Positions 37,727-46,152 of a DNA stretch of 64,000 nucleotides are shown here, one piece after another. Under the pieces are notes generated by a model. It did not search any database and was not told where the DNA came from. It worked only from the letters and a program-made list of their open reading frames with translations. The position numbers were made by a program, and so were the translations under genes. Source of the DNA: Sphingobacterium phlebotomi (GTDB taxonomy: Bacteria; Bacteroidota; Bacteroidia; Sphingobacteriales; Sphingobacteriaceae); contig NZ_VTAV01000003.1 of assembly GCF_008180195.1 (NCBI RefSeq), forward strand, positions 62,001-126,000, read 5' to 3'. Positions within the stretch are counted from its first letter, which is position 1. Each line of letters starts with the position of its first letter.

Positions 37727-38923
37727 ATGACCTATTGCACTTTATTCAGACGTCTCGTCCAAAACACGTTTATGTTTCTTTCTTTGGTGGCCTGCGGGAA
37801 AGACAACCCGCCCACGGTGGAGCCGCCGCCGGACCAGCCGGATCAGGAGGAGGTTTATATTCAGTGGGACCAACAAACACGCCGGAAAGTTTCGTCCGGC
37901 CCGAACACGCGGTATGCCGGCTATGCCCGGATTATCCAGTTGCCGGACCAATCGTTACTTGGCATTTATGAAGCGGATGGCAGCGTCGTGTCCGTGAAAA
38001 GTAGTGATCTGGGCAATAGCTGGTCGGAACCTGTGGTTGTTGCGGCCCGTGACGAGGGTACGAATATGTGTGTGCCGGATTTGCTCTTGTTAAATGATCA
38101 GAAAACGCTATTCGCGCTCTATAACGGTAGACCTTTTGCGATTTCCCCAGAACGGAAATTCGATATACGCATCAAGAAGAGTACGGATGGCGGACAAAGC
38201 TGGACCGATGAAAAGGTGTTATATGAAGCGGGTCACCAGTTCGAAAATGGCTGCTGGGAACCGGCAGCTATTCAATTGCCTGACGGTGAAATACAGCTCT
38301 TTTTTGCTAACGAAGGACCGTATACGCAGTCCAATGAGCAAAATATCTCCATGATCCGCTCGCAAGATAATGGTGCGAACTGGACAACGGATCCGACGAT
38401 CGTGAGTTTTCGCCCCGGCAGAAGGGATGGAATGCCTGTTCCTGTATTGCTGAATAACGGGAAGGATATCGTGGTCGCGATAGAGGATAACGCTATTCAA
38501 ACGTTCAAACCGTATACCTTGCGCAATAGCCTGGAAGAGAACTGGACGACAACGATCGGTGCAGAAAGCCCGAACCGGAACTATGCCTTATTGCAACCTG
38601 TAGCGAACGAAGTTTATGCCGGAGCACCTTATATCCGGCAACTGAGCACGGGGGAGACTATCCTGGCTTACCAAGGCACGGAAGGTCGTACCCACGACAT
38701 GAATTTTGCCGATATGAAAGTCGTCATTGGCGATGATCAGGCAAAAAACTTTACCAGCAAATCCGTACCGTTTTTGATTCCGGGCAACAAATCCTGCTTA
38801 TGGAATAGTGTAACGATGCTCAGCGATAATACGATCGTCGCGGTAACCAGTACCAATGCTTATGGAACGGGTAATACCGAGGTGTGGATGGTTAAGGGAA
38901 AACTTATCAACAACAAAAATTAG
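37727..38923 (+). CDS. Sialidase-fold (Asp-box) lipoprotein, possible exo-glycosidase
   Basis: A 398-residue lipoprotein (SLVACGKD, C23). It shows at least three Asp boxes, S-x-D-x-G-x-x-W: SSDLGNSW (92-99), STDGGQSW (152-159) and SQDNGANW (212-219), which mark a six-bladed sialidase-type propeller. The N-terminal FRIP motif of true sialidases is not seen; YARIIQLPDQSLL takes that place, so GH93-type (exo-arabinanase) or another Asp-box family is as likely as sialidase. It lies 18 bases after SusD and 11 before the clan-A hydrolase. Activity is inferred from fold and context only. Confidence 0.65.
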   Translation: MTYCTLFRRLVQNTFMFLSLVACGKDNPPTVEPPPDQPDQEEVYIQWDQQTRRKVSSGPNTRYAGYARIIQLPDQSLLGIYEADGSVVSVKSSDLGNSWSEPVVVAARDEGTNMCVPDLLLLNDQKTLFALYNGRPFAISPERKFDIRIKKSTDGGQSWTDEKVLYEAGHQFENGCWEPAAIQLPDGEIQLFFANEGPYTQSNEQNISMIRSQDNGANWTTDPTIVSFRPGRRDGMPVPVLLNNGKDIVVAIEDNAIQTFKPYTLRNSLEENWTTTIGAESPNRNYALLQPVANEVYAGAPYIRQLSTGETILAYQGTEGRTHDMNFADMKVVIGDDQAKNFTSKSVPFLIPGNKSCLWNSVTMLSDNTIVAVTSTNAYGTGNTEVWMVKGKLINNKN

Positions 38924-38934
38924 TAGCTAAACAA

Positions 38935-40083
38935 ATGACTATTATGCAGAAAAACACGATTATTTTTATTTCAGTATTCTTTAGTATACTGCTGAACAGT
39001 TGTACCGAAGCACAAAAGAAAGACATCGACTCGGAACGACAAATCTGGACCAAAGAACAGGCGAATGCTTGGTATAAGGATCAGCAATGGCTCATTGGGG
39101 CCAATTTCACGCCAAGCACCGCGATTAACCAACTGGAAATGTGGCAAGAAGAAACCTACGACTCCGTCACCATTGACCGGGAACTGGGTTGGGCAGAAGC
39201 GTTAGGCATGAACACGGTGCGGGTTTATCTGCATGATGCGTTGTATGAGCAGGACTCTGTAGGTTTTCTTGACCGGATTGACCATTTTCTAGGCTTGGCG
39301 GACCGGCACAATATCAAAACGTTGTTAGTTATTTTTGATTCTTGCTGGGATCCGTTCTTTACCTTGGGCGAGCAACGAGAGCCGACGCCGTTTACACACA
39401 ATTCGGGGTGGGTACAAAGCCCTGGCCAGTTGGCGTTAAAAGATTCAACCCAATATCCGCGGTTGGAACGTTATGTTAAAGCGGTAGTCAAAAGGTTTGC
39501 AAACGACGAACGGATTTTAGGTTGGGATATCTGGAATGAGCCGGATAATATGACGGGCCCTTCGTACGAAAAAGTGGAGACCCCGGATAAAGTTGAGCTT
39601 GTCCTTCCTTTACTTAAGCAGTCTTTTGCCTGGGCTAGATCGGCCAACCCGTCGCAGCCGATTACGTCGGGTGTGTGGATGGGCGATTGGTCTTCGGAAG
39701 ATAAGATGAAGCCGATCGAGAAATTGCAGGTCGAAGAGTCGGATATCATAACGTTTCATAACTACGATAGTCCGGAGGAATTTGAGGAACGCATCCAGTG
39801 GTTGCAGCGTTATGAAAAACCTATCCTCTGTACGGAATATATGGCTAGGCCAAACGGCAGTACATTTGCTGGTTTTTTACCCATCGCGAAAAAATATAAC
39901 GTTGGCATGATCAACTGGGGCTTCGTTGACGGAGAGACCCAAACGAAATTTCCGTGGGACTCGTGGACCCAAACCTACACCGCAGAACCCCCAGTTTGGT
40001 TTCATGACGTGCTGCAAAATGACGGAAGCCCTTACGATCCCGCAGAAACAGAACTTATCAAATCCTTAACCGGAGCAAAATAA
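38935..40083 (+). CDS. Clan GH-A (GH5-like) glycoside hydrolase lipoprotein
   Basis: A 382-residue lipoprotein (ILLNSCTEA, C23). It is a TIM-barrel hydrolase with the acid/base in DIWNEPDN (E202), the H-x-Y strand HNYDS (H275) and a nucleophile candidate in PILCTEYMAR (E301). These positions fit a retaining clan-A enzyme of the GH5 type, though the exact family and substrate cannot be read by eye. IGANFTPSTAINQLEMWQ near residue 60 is typical of a Bacteroidota subgroup often labelled cellulase or beta-xylanase. It ends locus 2 and is followed by a strong terminator. Confidence 0.75.
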   Translation: MTIMQKNTIIFISVFFSILLNSCTEAQKKDIDSERQIWTKEQANAWYKDQQWLIGANFTPSTAINQLEMWQEETYDSVTIDRELGWAEALGMNTVRVYLHDALYEQDSVGFLDRIDHFLGLADRHNIKTLLVIFDSCWDPFFTLGEQREPTPFTHNSGWVQSPGQLALKDSTQYPRLERYVKAVVKRFANDERILGWDIWNEPDNMTGPSYEKVETPDKVELVLPLLKQSFAWARSANPSQPITSGVWMGDWSSEDKMKPIEKLQVEESDIITFHNYDSPEEFEERIQWLQRYEKPILCTEYMARPNGSTFAGFLPIAKKYNVGMINWGFVDGETQTKFPWDSWTQTYTAEPPVWFHDVLQNDGSPYDPAETELIKSLTGAK

Positions 40084-40095
40084 GATATTGGATTG

Positions 40096-40134
40096 ACCAG
40101 GTCGCAAGTGAGGCGACCTGGTTTTGCATTTTCT
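40096..40134 (+). terminator. Rho-independent terminator between convergent genes
   Basis: ACCAGGTCGC (40096-40105) pairs perfectly with GCGACCTGGT (40113-40122), followed by a T-rich run. It lies between the convergent hydrolase and PepSY genes and may serve both. Confidence 0.75.
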
Positions 40135-40135
40135 C

Positions 40136-41332
40136 CTACTTAGCCAATCTAGTTTTCTTTTTTCTCTTATTCCACCAAACTAAAAATCCCGTGATAGGAA
40201 GACTGGCGCAGATCAAACTGATTAGAAAAGCAAAAACCTTACCCGGCAGACCGCCGATAGAGCCTACATGAATATCATAATTCATCATCGAAAGCTGATC
40301 GGCAAAAGACGCCTCGCGGAATTTACTACCATCCATTTCCAATGGCGCTAAGGTATAGCGGTCGTAGAAATATTCGCTATGGTCATACCACTGGCCTATG
40401 AGGTGGTAAACGGTAATGTCTATCGGATCGTCGTCATCTGCGGGGTAGGGCGTCATGTACATCCCGTTGATATCGTCCGCTGTTTCCAATGTTTTGTACC
40501 AAGCTTTATCCAATGGGCTTAAGGCATCCTCCCAAGGCAGATCTCTATTCGAAAGGTCGGAATGCGGGTGATGGTGTCCTTGTTTAATGTCACCTCCCGA
40601 AAAGACGAAGTACACCGCTTTATCAAACCATGCAAAGCTCCACACCAATCCGGTTATCGCGAGAACGAACGCAAAAATTAAACTATAAAATCCCAAAACA
40701 TTGTGTAGATCATAATTAACCCGCTTAAAACTACCCTTTAGCTTGATCTTGAAACTCTTAGTCCTATTGGCTTTATTCCATCTTTTCGGCCACCACATCA
40801 CTATGCCCGTTACCAATAACACCACAAAAACTAACGTCGCTATACCGACGATAGGCTTTCCGATTTCGTAAGGTAGCCATAAGGCTTGATGTCCGTCTAA
40901 GACAAAATTAAAGAAATTAAATTCGTCGCCTCCGCGCGGTGTTTGTTTCTTGATAAACTCACCCGTATAGGGGTTCATAAAGACAACGGAAAATGTCGCC
41001 TTTCCATCTGTCATTCCAATATATCCTGCAGCCGCGGCTTCTCCCCGATGACCATAGGTGAGTCCAGTTGGCCGCTGTCCAGGCATATATACCGCCGCTG
41101 TGTCTAATAAACGACTCGGTGGCACAAACTGTTCGGCCTGCTGTTCCACGAATCGCCAAGGTTCTATCATATCTTTTATTTCTTGCTGAAAGGCATAGAA
41201 ACAGCCTGTGATACTGATAATAAATACGATAATACCCGAAACGAGCCCTAACCAAAGATGTAACCAGTCATTTATCTTACGGAATAAAGCTTTTTTTTCT
41301 TTTTTTCTTTTGTTTTCGCGCATAGTATACAA
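40136..41332 (-). CDS. PepSY-domain inner-membrane protein (PiuB-like)
   Basis: A 398-residue protein of standard PepSY-TM length. The N-terminal basic stretch leads to INDWLHLWLGLVSGIIVFIISITGCFYAF. Further helices are PIVGIATLVFVVLLVTGIVMWWPKRW, NYDLHNVLGFYSLIFAFVLAITGLVWSF and VFAFLISLICASLPITGFLVWW, with histidines in DLHN and HVGSIGG. These features fit flavin- or heme-linked ferric-siderophore reductase-like proteins; the substrate is unknown. An ATG three codons in (41323) is also possible. It diverges from the TonB receptor, and the operator at 41366-41388 lies between them. Confidence 0.85.
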   Translation of the reverse strand: MYTMRENKRKKEKKALFRKINDWLHLWLGLVSGIIVFIISITGCFYAFQQEIKDMIEPWRFVEQQAEQFVPPSRLLDTAAVYMPGQRPTGLTYGHRGEAAAAGYIGMTDGKATFSVVFMNPYTGEFIKKQTPRGGDEFNFFNFVLDGHQALWLPYEIGKPIVGIATLVFVVLLVTGIVMWWPKRWNKANRTKSFKIKLKGSFKRVNYDLHNVLGFYSLIFAFVLAITGLVWSFAWFDKAVYFVFSGGDIKQGHHHPHSDLSNRDLPWEDALSPLDKAWYKTLETADDINGMYMTPYPADDDDPIDITVYHLIGQWYDHSEYFYDRYTLAPLEMDGSKFREASFADQLSMMNYDIHVGSIGGLPGKVFAFLISLICASLPITGFLVWWNKRKKKTRLAK

Positions 41333-41365
41333 TTGAATCGCATTTTTTTCAGCTACGATCTGTTT

Positions 41366-41388
41366 TTGTTTAAATTAAGTCTAAATAA
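41366..41388 (+). promoter_or_regulatory. 23-bp operator-like sequence, site 3
   Basis: It begins TTGTTTAAAT and ends GTCTAAATAA. It matches site 2 at 20 of 23 positions in the same orientation relative to the downstream gene. It sits between the divergent PepSY and TonB receptor genes and just upstream of the -7 element at 41393-41400, so it could control both directions. Confidence 0.55.
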
Positions 41389-41392
41389 TATT

Positions 41393-41400
41393 TATATTTG
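41393..41400 (+). promoter_or_regulatory. -7 promoter element for the second TonB receptor
   Basis: TATATTTG matches TAnnTTTG. A TTTG at 41365-41368 is 24 bases upstream, slightly long for a -33 element. This placement makes an ATG at 41398 unlikely as start codon and favours 41440. Confidence 0.45.
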
Positions 41401-41439
41401 CCGACAAATATACTAACTCCTTTACGGATAGGTAGAAAT

Positions 41440-43626
41440 ATGATGACAAAAAAGATGACACTACATACCAAAAGTGCACGAATTCTGATATTACTAAGCT
41501 TTATTTGGTTCGTCTACCCCCGTTTAGGGCTGGCACAAGATACCACCAAAACGGTATCGCAGCAAAAGCAAATAGACGAAGTACACGTTCTAAAAAAAAC
41601 CGAAGCCCGTGCAATAAAGGAAGAACCATTCAATGTCAACGTTATTGAAACAAAGCGTTATTTTAATTCGACGTTAGACCTTAACCAGCTGCTTACCCGG
41701 ACCACCGGTATCCGTGTTCGGGAAGATGGTGGGCTAGGGTCCAGTTTCAATTTTTCGTTAAATGGTTTTAGTGGCAAATCGCTCAAATTCTTCCTGGATG
41801 GTATTCCGATGGATAACTTCGGTTCGTCCCTTTCGTTGAATAATTTCCCGGCGAGTATGGCCGAACGCGTCGAAGTATACAAAGGAGTGGTTCCCATATC
41901 GTTAGGTGCCGATGCCTTAGGCGGCGCAATCAATATCATTACCCGGAGCAATGCCAACTACATGGATGCCTCCTATAGTGTAGGGTCTTTTAACACCCAT
42001 AAAGCCGGCTTGAACGGCGCTTATACCGATACCCAAACAGGATTATCCTTCCGGTTTAACGGCTTCTATAACTATTCCGACAATAATTACAAAGTAAACG
42101 TCGAGCCTATCCGAGATCGGGTGAAGCTTCCCGAGCAGGAAGTGGAGCGATTCCATGATGGGTATAGTTCGCTGGGTGGACAAGTGGAGTTTGGCCTGCG
42201 CGACAAATCTTTTGCCGATCAATTGTTTGTAGGGCTGATTGCTGCGCAAAACGACAAAGATATACAGACCGGTGTTACGATGGAGCAGGTCTTTGGTGCC
42301 AGGACCAGAGAAAGTACGTCTATTATCCCGACCATTAAATACAAAAAGGACAATGTATTTATCCAAGGCCTTGACTTCAATCTCTACGGAGCGTATAACA
42401 TGACCAGAAACGGATTTGTTGACACGGTTGGGCTCACGTATAACTGGCTGCAGGAAACAACACCCCGGAGTGGTGGAGCTGAGAGCAGCAGAACACAATT
42501 AAAACAACGCGACAACGAAGGCTTACTCAGTACAAATCTTGCGTATGCCCTACATCCCGACCATTCCTTGGCACTGAACTACGTGCTGACGGATTTCCAA
42601 AGGAAGTCGAGCGATGTGGAGCAACCAAATAATGTTACGCTTAAAATGCCGCAGCGTCTGCGTAAACAAATCCTCGGCTTAGGATTGGATAGCCGTTTCG
42701 GGCCGTTACGTACGAATATATTTACAAAATACTATGGTTTACATGCCGAATCATTTGAAAATGTAACCATCGAAAACACCTCCTCCTATATCGAGACCAG
42801 CAGCAATCAGGATAATCTAGGTTACGGTGTCGCCGGGACGTATTTTTTTCTTCCACGTTTACAGGCAAAAGCCTCCTATGAGCATACCTACCGTTTGCCC
42901 GAACCTACCGAACTTTTGGGAGACGGGCTCTTCACGATACGCAATGAAAAGCTGAAGCCCGAAAAAAGTGATAATATCAACCTGGGTGGATTGTATGCAT
43001 TTACCGTTCATAAAAATCATAACGTTCAGGCAGAAGCGAATTTTATCTACCGCAACTCCAAAGACTATATCCGGTTGGAGCAGTCGCGCAACCAGCCAAC
43101 TGGTCGTAAATTTATCAACGTAGGCGATGTCAAGACCACCGGGATAGAAGGTGAAATCCGTTACAGTTGGAAAAACCTGCTCTACAGCAGCATCAACCTC
43201 AGTTACCAGAACATTATTGATAAAACAGAATTCATCTATACCGAAACATTAAGCGGTAATTTGGTGACTCCAAACCTCAACTATGGCTACAAAGTCCCCA
43301 ATATACCGTATCTGTTTGGTAACTTCGATGTAGGACTACGCTTACAAGATGTGGGCGGAAAGGGACGCGTGGCCAACATCCAATACCTGCTAAATTTCAT
43401 TGAGGAGTATTATCTCACGCCAGAACAGCTTGGTGCCAACAATCCCGATATGATACCACGTCAGTTCGCCCATAGTATCATGGCAGACTATGCTCTTGCT
43501 AATGGCAGATATAATATCGCGGTAGAATGTCATAACTTGACCGACAGTCGGCTTTTTGATAATTATAGAATGCAGAAACCGGGACGTTCTTTCATGGTAA
43601 AACTCAGATATTTTATACATAATTAA
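41440..43626 (+). CDS. TonB-dependent outer-membrane receptor (siderophore/metal-chelate type)
   Basis: About 728 residues from the ATG at 41440; the next ATG at 41443 is also possible, while one at 41398 overlaps the -7 element. A signal peptide ends near GLAQDTT. The plug starts at about residue 45 with DEVHVLKK and contains LDLNQLLTRTTGIRVREDG and GGAINIITRS. The barrel ends SFMVKLRYFIHN. It is clearly homologous to the receptor at 11530 (shared DNFGSS-SLNN and NGFYNYSDNNYK-type segments) but lacks that protein's carboxypeptidase-like domain. A DUF4374 gene follows after 12 bases. Ligand unknown; iron-chelate uptake is inferred from PepSY and DUF4374 partners. Confidence 0.88.
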   Translation: MMTKKMTLHTKSARILILLSFIWFVYPRLGLAQDTTKTVSQQKQIDEVHVLKKTEARAIKEEPFNVNVIETKRYFNSTLDLNQLLTRTTGIRVREDGGLGSSFNFSLNGFSGKSLKFFLDGIPMDNFGSSLSLNNFPASMAERVEVYKGVVPISLGADALGGAINIITRSNANYMDASYSVGSFNTHKAGLNGAYTDTQTGLSFRFNGFYNYSDNNYKVNVEPIRDRVKLPEQEVERFHDGYSSLGGQVEFGLRDKSFADQLFVGLIAAQNDKDIQTGVTMEQVFGARTRESTSIIPTIKYKKDNVFIQGLDFNLYGAYNMTRNGFVDTVGLTYNWLQETTPRSGGAESSRTQLKQRDNEGLLSTNLAYALHPDHSLALNYVLTDFQRKSSDVEQPNNVTLKMPQRLRKQILGLGLDSRFGPLRTNIFTKYYGLHAESFENVTIENTSSYIETSSNQDNLGYGVAGTYFFLPRLQAKASYEHTYRLPEPTELLGDGLFTIRNEKLKPEKSDNINLGGLYAFTVHKNHNVQAEANFIYRNSKDYIRLEQSRNQPTGRKFINVGDVKTTGIEGEIRYSWKNLLYSSINLSYQNIIDKTEFIYTETLSGNLVTPNLNYGYKVPNIPYLFGNFDVGLRLQDVGGKGRVANIQYLLNFIEEYYLTPEQLGANNPDMIPRQFAHSIMADYALANGRYNIAVECHNLTDSRLFDNYRMQKPGRSFMVKLRYFIHN

Positions 43627-43638
43627 TTCAACATAGAT

Positions 43639-44880
43639 ATGAAAGCAATCAAGCAATACACAAAGACAGCACTAGCATGCGCGCTGCTATTTTCCGCAGC
43701 AGCTTGTACCAAAGATGATAATTCCGGCCCCGACGAAGGTACCGGCCCGATCATCGAAGGCAATGAAACGTTTGTGCTCGGTGTAGGGATTACAGACGCG
43801 GAAAACAATTCCACTAATTATATCGTGCATACGAAAGATCTTTTAAGTGGTAAAATTTCACTTCTGAACAATGGGATCCTACAAGAAGGATATCGCGAGT
43901 ATTTCAACATCGGTAATTACTTTTACGCGATCGGAGGTTTAGGTGTCAACAATGTAGACGCCTACTATATTGCTTCCGATAGCCGCTTAAAGGCAAAGAC
44001 AGGTCTGGTCTTCCAGAATGGCAGCGATGGTTACATCAGCGTGAACAACGATAAGACCTTATTGGGCGTAAATTTAGCAACCGATGATAGTTTCAACGGC
44101 AACGTAGAGTTCACGACTGTTGATGTTGCATCGTATCCGGCGAGTAAGGTAATTACCGTGCCAGCCAAAGATGTCTATAAACCCGCGGACGATAGTCACG
44201 GCTGGAAAAATAGTGGTATCGTCGTCAGAGGCAACCAAGCATTTCAGACGATTTTCCCTATGGGCGCGGATTGGGCCACACCGAAAGTCGATGAGGTTTT
44301 AGTTGCGGTGTACAGTTATCCTGATTTCCAATTCCAGAAATTGATAACCGATCCGCGTACAGGCCCGGCCGGTGCTACCTTAACACGTTCGGGTATCTTT
44401 TTAACCGAATCAGGAGATATGTACACGCTGTTTCATGCTGGGTATGGCTTTGACCATAAAACGACTTTGAAAGACCCTGCCATCCTAAAAATCAAGGCCG
44501 GAACCGACGAGTTTGATGAAGATTATTACTTTAAAACAACGGGTATCCCAAATGGTGGAAAATTAATCAAAGCAACCTATGTTGGAAACAACAAATTATT
44601 GGGACAGATCTATACAAAAGAAACCACGGATCAATGGGATCAGACCGATCTCAAATATGTGATTGTTGATTTGGTGGAGCAAACGATCACAGCCGTACAA
44701 AACTCGCCGGTATATACTTACTCCGAAGAGGCGTTTGTTGTTGGGGATAAAGCATATTTACCCGCGAAGGTAGGAGCTTCCTTAAATGTCTACGAAGTTG
44801 ACATCCCGACAGCAACGGCAAAAAAAGGTGTTGAAATCGAAGCGACTTACATCAAGGGTATCGGTAAGCTTACCAAGTAA
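43639..44880 (+). CDS. DUF4374 domain-containing lipoprotein
   Basis: A 413-residue lipoprotein (SAAACTKDD). The beta-propeller-like body has the same plan as the DUF4374 protein at 14026-15228, ending in a similar VYEVDIPTATAKKGVEIEATYIKGIGKL stretch (compare KKGAEIDPGVTQVYHINKL). It follows its TonB receptor with a 12-base gap and precedes a terminator. It probably helps bind or release the receptor's ligand at the cell surface or in the periplasm; this is inference from consistent gene pairing. Confidence 0.8.
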   Translation: MKAIKQYTKTALACALLFSAAACTKDDNSGPDEGTGPIIEGNETFVLGVGITDAENNSTNYIVHTKDLLSGKISLLNNGILQEGYREYFNIGNYFYAIGGLGVNNVDAYYIASDSRLKAKTGLVFQNGSDGYISVNNDKTLLGVNLATDDSFNGNVEFTTVDVASYPASKVITVPAKDVYKPADDSHGWKNSGIVVRGNQAFQTIFPMGADWATPKVDEVLVAVYSYPDFQFQKLITDPRTGPAGATLTRSGIFLTESGDMYTLFHAGYGFDHKTTLKDPAILKIKAGTDEFDEDYYFKTTGIPNGGKLIKATYVGNNKLLGQIYTKETTDQWDQTDLKYVIVDLVEQTITAVQNSPVYTYSEEAFVVGDKAYLPAKVGASLNVYEVDIPTATAKKGVEIEATYIKGIGKLTK

Positions 44881-44903
44881 AGATCTTAAAAAATCATAAA
44901 ATA

Positions 44904-44942
44904 GCCAGTGCACCATTAAATGGGCACTGGCTTTTCTTTTTA
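44904..44942 (+). terminator. Rho-independent terminator
   Basis: GCCAGTGC (44904-44911) pairs with GCACTGGC (44924-44931), followed by TTTTCTTTTT. It ends the receptor/DUF4374 operon. The stretch up to 45049 shows no further gene. Confidence 0.8.
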
Positions 44943-45049
44943 CAACAATGTAAAATTCTATTTGTCCACCATTTGTCCCCCTTGGTTTTTTATTGTTTAT
45001 CACGTATTTTTCTTTCCTTTGGGCCACTACAATCTACAAGAATTATACT

Positions 45050-45562
45050 ATGGACAACTTAACCTATTCGGTGCTTGCAGGGCTCGCTCTGTTGCTTATT
45101 TTTCTATTTGTTATTAACGAAATACGTAAATATCAGCGTTACAAAAAAATGTTGGATATGGTGGTGGAGGTACAATTTCACGAATCGGAGGATGCTTATG
45201 ATCACATGCGTCGGGGAACGGTGATGCTCCATCTTTACCGAAGTGAAGAACATATCAAAGCTATCGTGATCAAGCATCTATCTTTCAGTGATCCGGCATT
45301 TCATGTACCATCCCTTGACAAGCTTTATTTTAAAGGGAAATCCGGTGAACAGCAGTTGCTGTCTGCCAGTTTCCGTATCCGCCGCCATACCTTACGGCGA
45401 TTGGATGGAAAAAAAATACATATTAACCTATCGGGATGGATAAGTGACAGTGAAGGCAATGCAAAACCGTTTAAGGCCCATGTGCCGTATACCGTTGGCT
45501 CATTTTCTAATGATACCCCATCAGACAATGCTCCGACAGCTGGTATGACGGCATTAACGTGA
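45050..45562 (+). CDS. Unknown membrane-anchored protein
   Basis: From the ATG at 45050 the product has 170 residues: a single N-terminal TM helix (YSVLAGLALLLIFLFVI), then a basic cytoplasmic or periplasmic domain of mixed alpha/beta character ending in a Ser/Thr/Pro-rich tail. An in-frame ATG at 44993 would add 19 residues and is less likely. No family is recognised. It lies between the iron-type operon terminator and the promoter of the capsule cluster and appears to be a single-gene unit. Confidence 0.55.
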   Translation: MDNLTYSVLAGLALLLIFLFVINEIRKYQRYKKMLDMVVEVQFHESEDAYDHMRRGTVMLHLYRSEEHIKAIVIKHLSFSDPAFHVPSLDKLYFKGKSGEQQLLSASFRIRRHTLRRLDGKKIHINLSGWISDSEGNAKPFKAHVPYTVGSFSNDTPSDNAPTAGMTALT

Positions 45563-45582
45563 AGAGTTAACAAAATAATAAC

Positions 45583-45613
45583 TTGCATTTTACGAAATCA
45601 TCGAGTACCTTTG
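45583..45613 (+). promoter_or_regulatory. Promoter at the head of the capsule cluster
   Basis: TTG at 45583-45585 and TACCTTTG at 45606-45613 are separated by 20 bases, a close match to the Bacteroidota -33/-7 pattern. It lies 23 bases before the winged-helix regulator gene, leaving a very short leader. Confidence 0.55.
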
Positions 45614-45635
45614 TTGCTCAATCTATACGAGGTAT

Positions 45636-46139
45636 ATGTTAGGTGCGTTGATCACTTCCAAGACGAGATTAAAGTTACTGATCAAATTTTTTGTATCAGC
45701 AGGCAATACGGGGTACCTACGCGGTATTGCGGAGGAGTTTGACGAATCGACCAATGCCATTCGCAAAGAACTCAACCAGCTTACAGAAGCTGGTTTCTTA
45801 GAACGTAAGCAGGAGCAGAAGAAGGTGCTATATCAGGCGAATACCCTACATCCGTTGTTCAGTCCTGTACAACGGTTAGTACATTCTTTTTTGGGCGTAG
45901 ACAAGGTCGTCGATCAGGTGATGGAGCGGGCGGGTGATGTGCATCAGGTGATGTTAGTGGGGGCCTACGCCAAAGGGCAGGAGTCTAAGCAGCTCGAGAT
46001 CGTCGTATTGGGAGAAGCTCTGGATGAGGCCTATCTCCGGAATGTCGCAGCGAAGACGGAGAAATTAATTAACAAGAAAATTGACCTCCAGTTTGAAAAG
46101 CCCACGAGCGGAAGTTACATTGTGGTGTATAAAAAATAG
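45636..46139 (+). CDS. Winged-helix regulator fused to a degenerate nucleotidyltransferase-like domain
   Basis: Residues 1-75 form an ArsR/MarR-like winged helix (TGYLRGIAEEFDESTNAIRKELNQLTEAGFLERKQEQKKVLYQ). Residues about 95-165 resemble an MNT-type nucleotidyltransferase core: MLVGAYAKGQESKQLEIVVLG aligns with the GSxAxG...DxD pattern, but the acidic pair is reduced to one Glu, so catalysis is doubtful. The 167-residue protein is the first gene of the large polysaccharide cluster and has its own promoter, so it may regulate it. Similar proteins at the start of capsule loci are known in Bacteroidota; that role is inference here. Confidence 0.65.
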   Translation: MLGALITSKTRLKLLIKFFVSAGNTGYLRGIAEEFDESTNAIRKELNQLTEAGFLERKQEQKKVLYQANTLHPLFSPVQRLVHSFLGVDKVVDQVMERAGDVHQVMLVGAYAKGQESKQLEIVVLGEALDEAYLRNVAAKTEKLINKKIDLQFEKPTSGSYIVVYKK

Positions 46140-46152
46140 CATATAAGGAAAC

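Noticed and set aside
37727-38923. Calling the Asp-box lipoprotein a true sialidase
   Set aside because: Asp boxes are shared by several families and the FRIP arginine motif is not visible, so only the fold is claimed.
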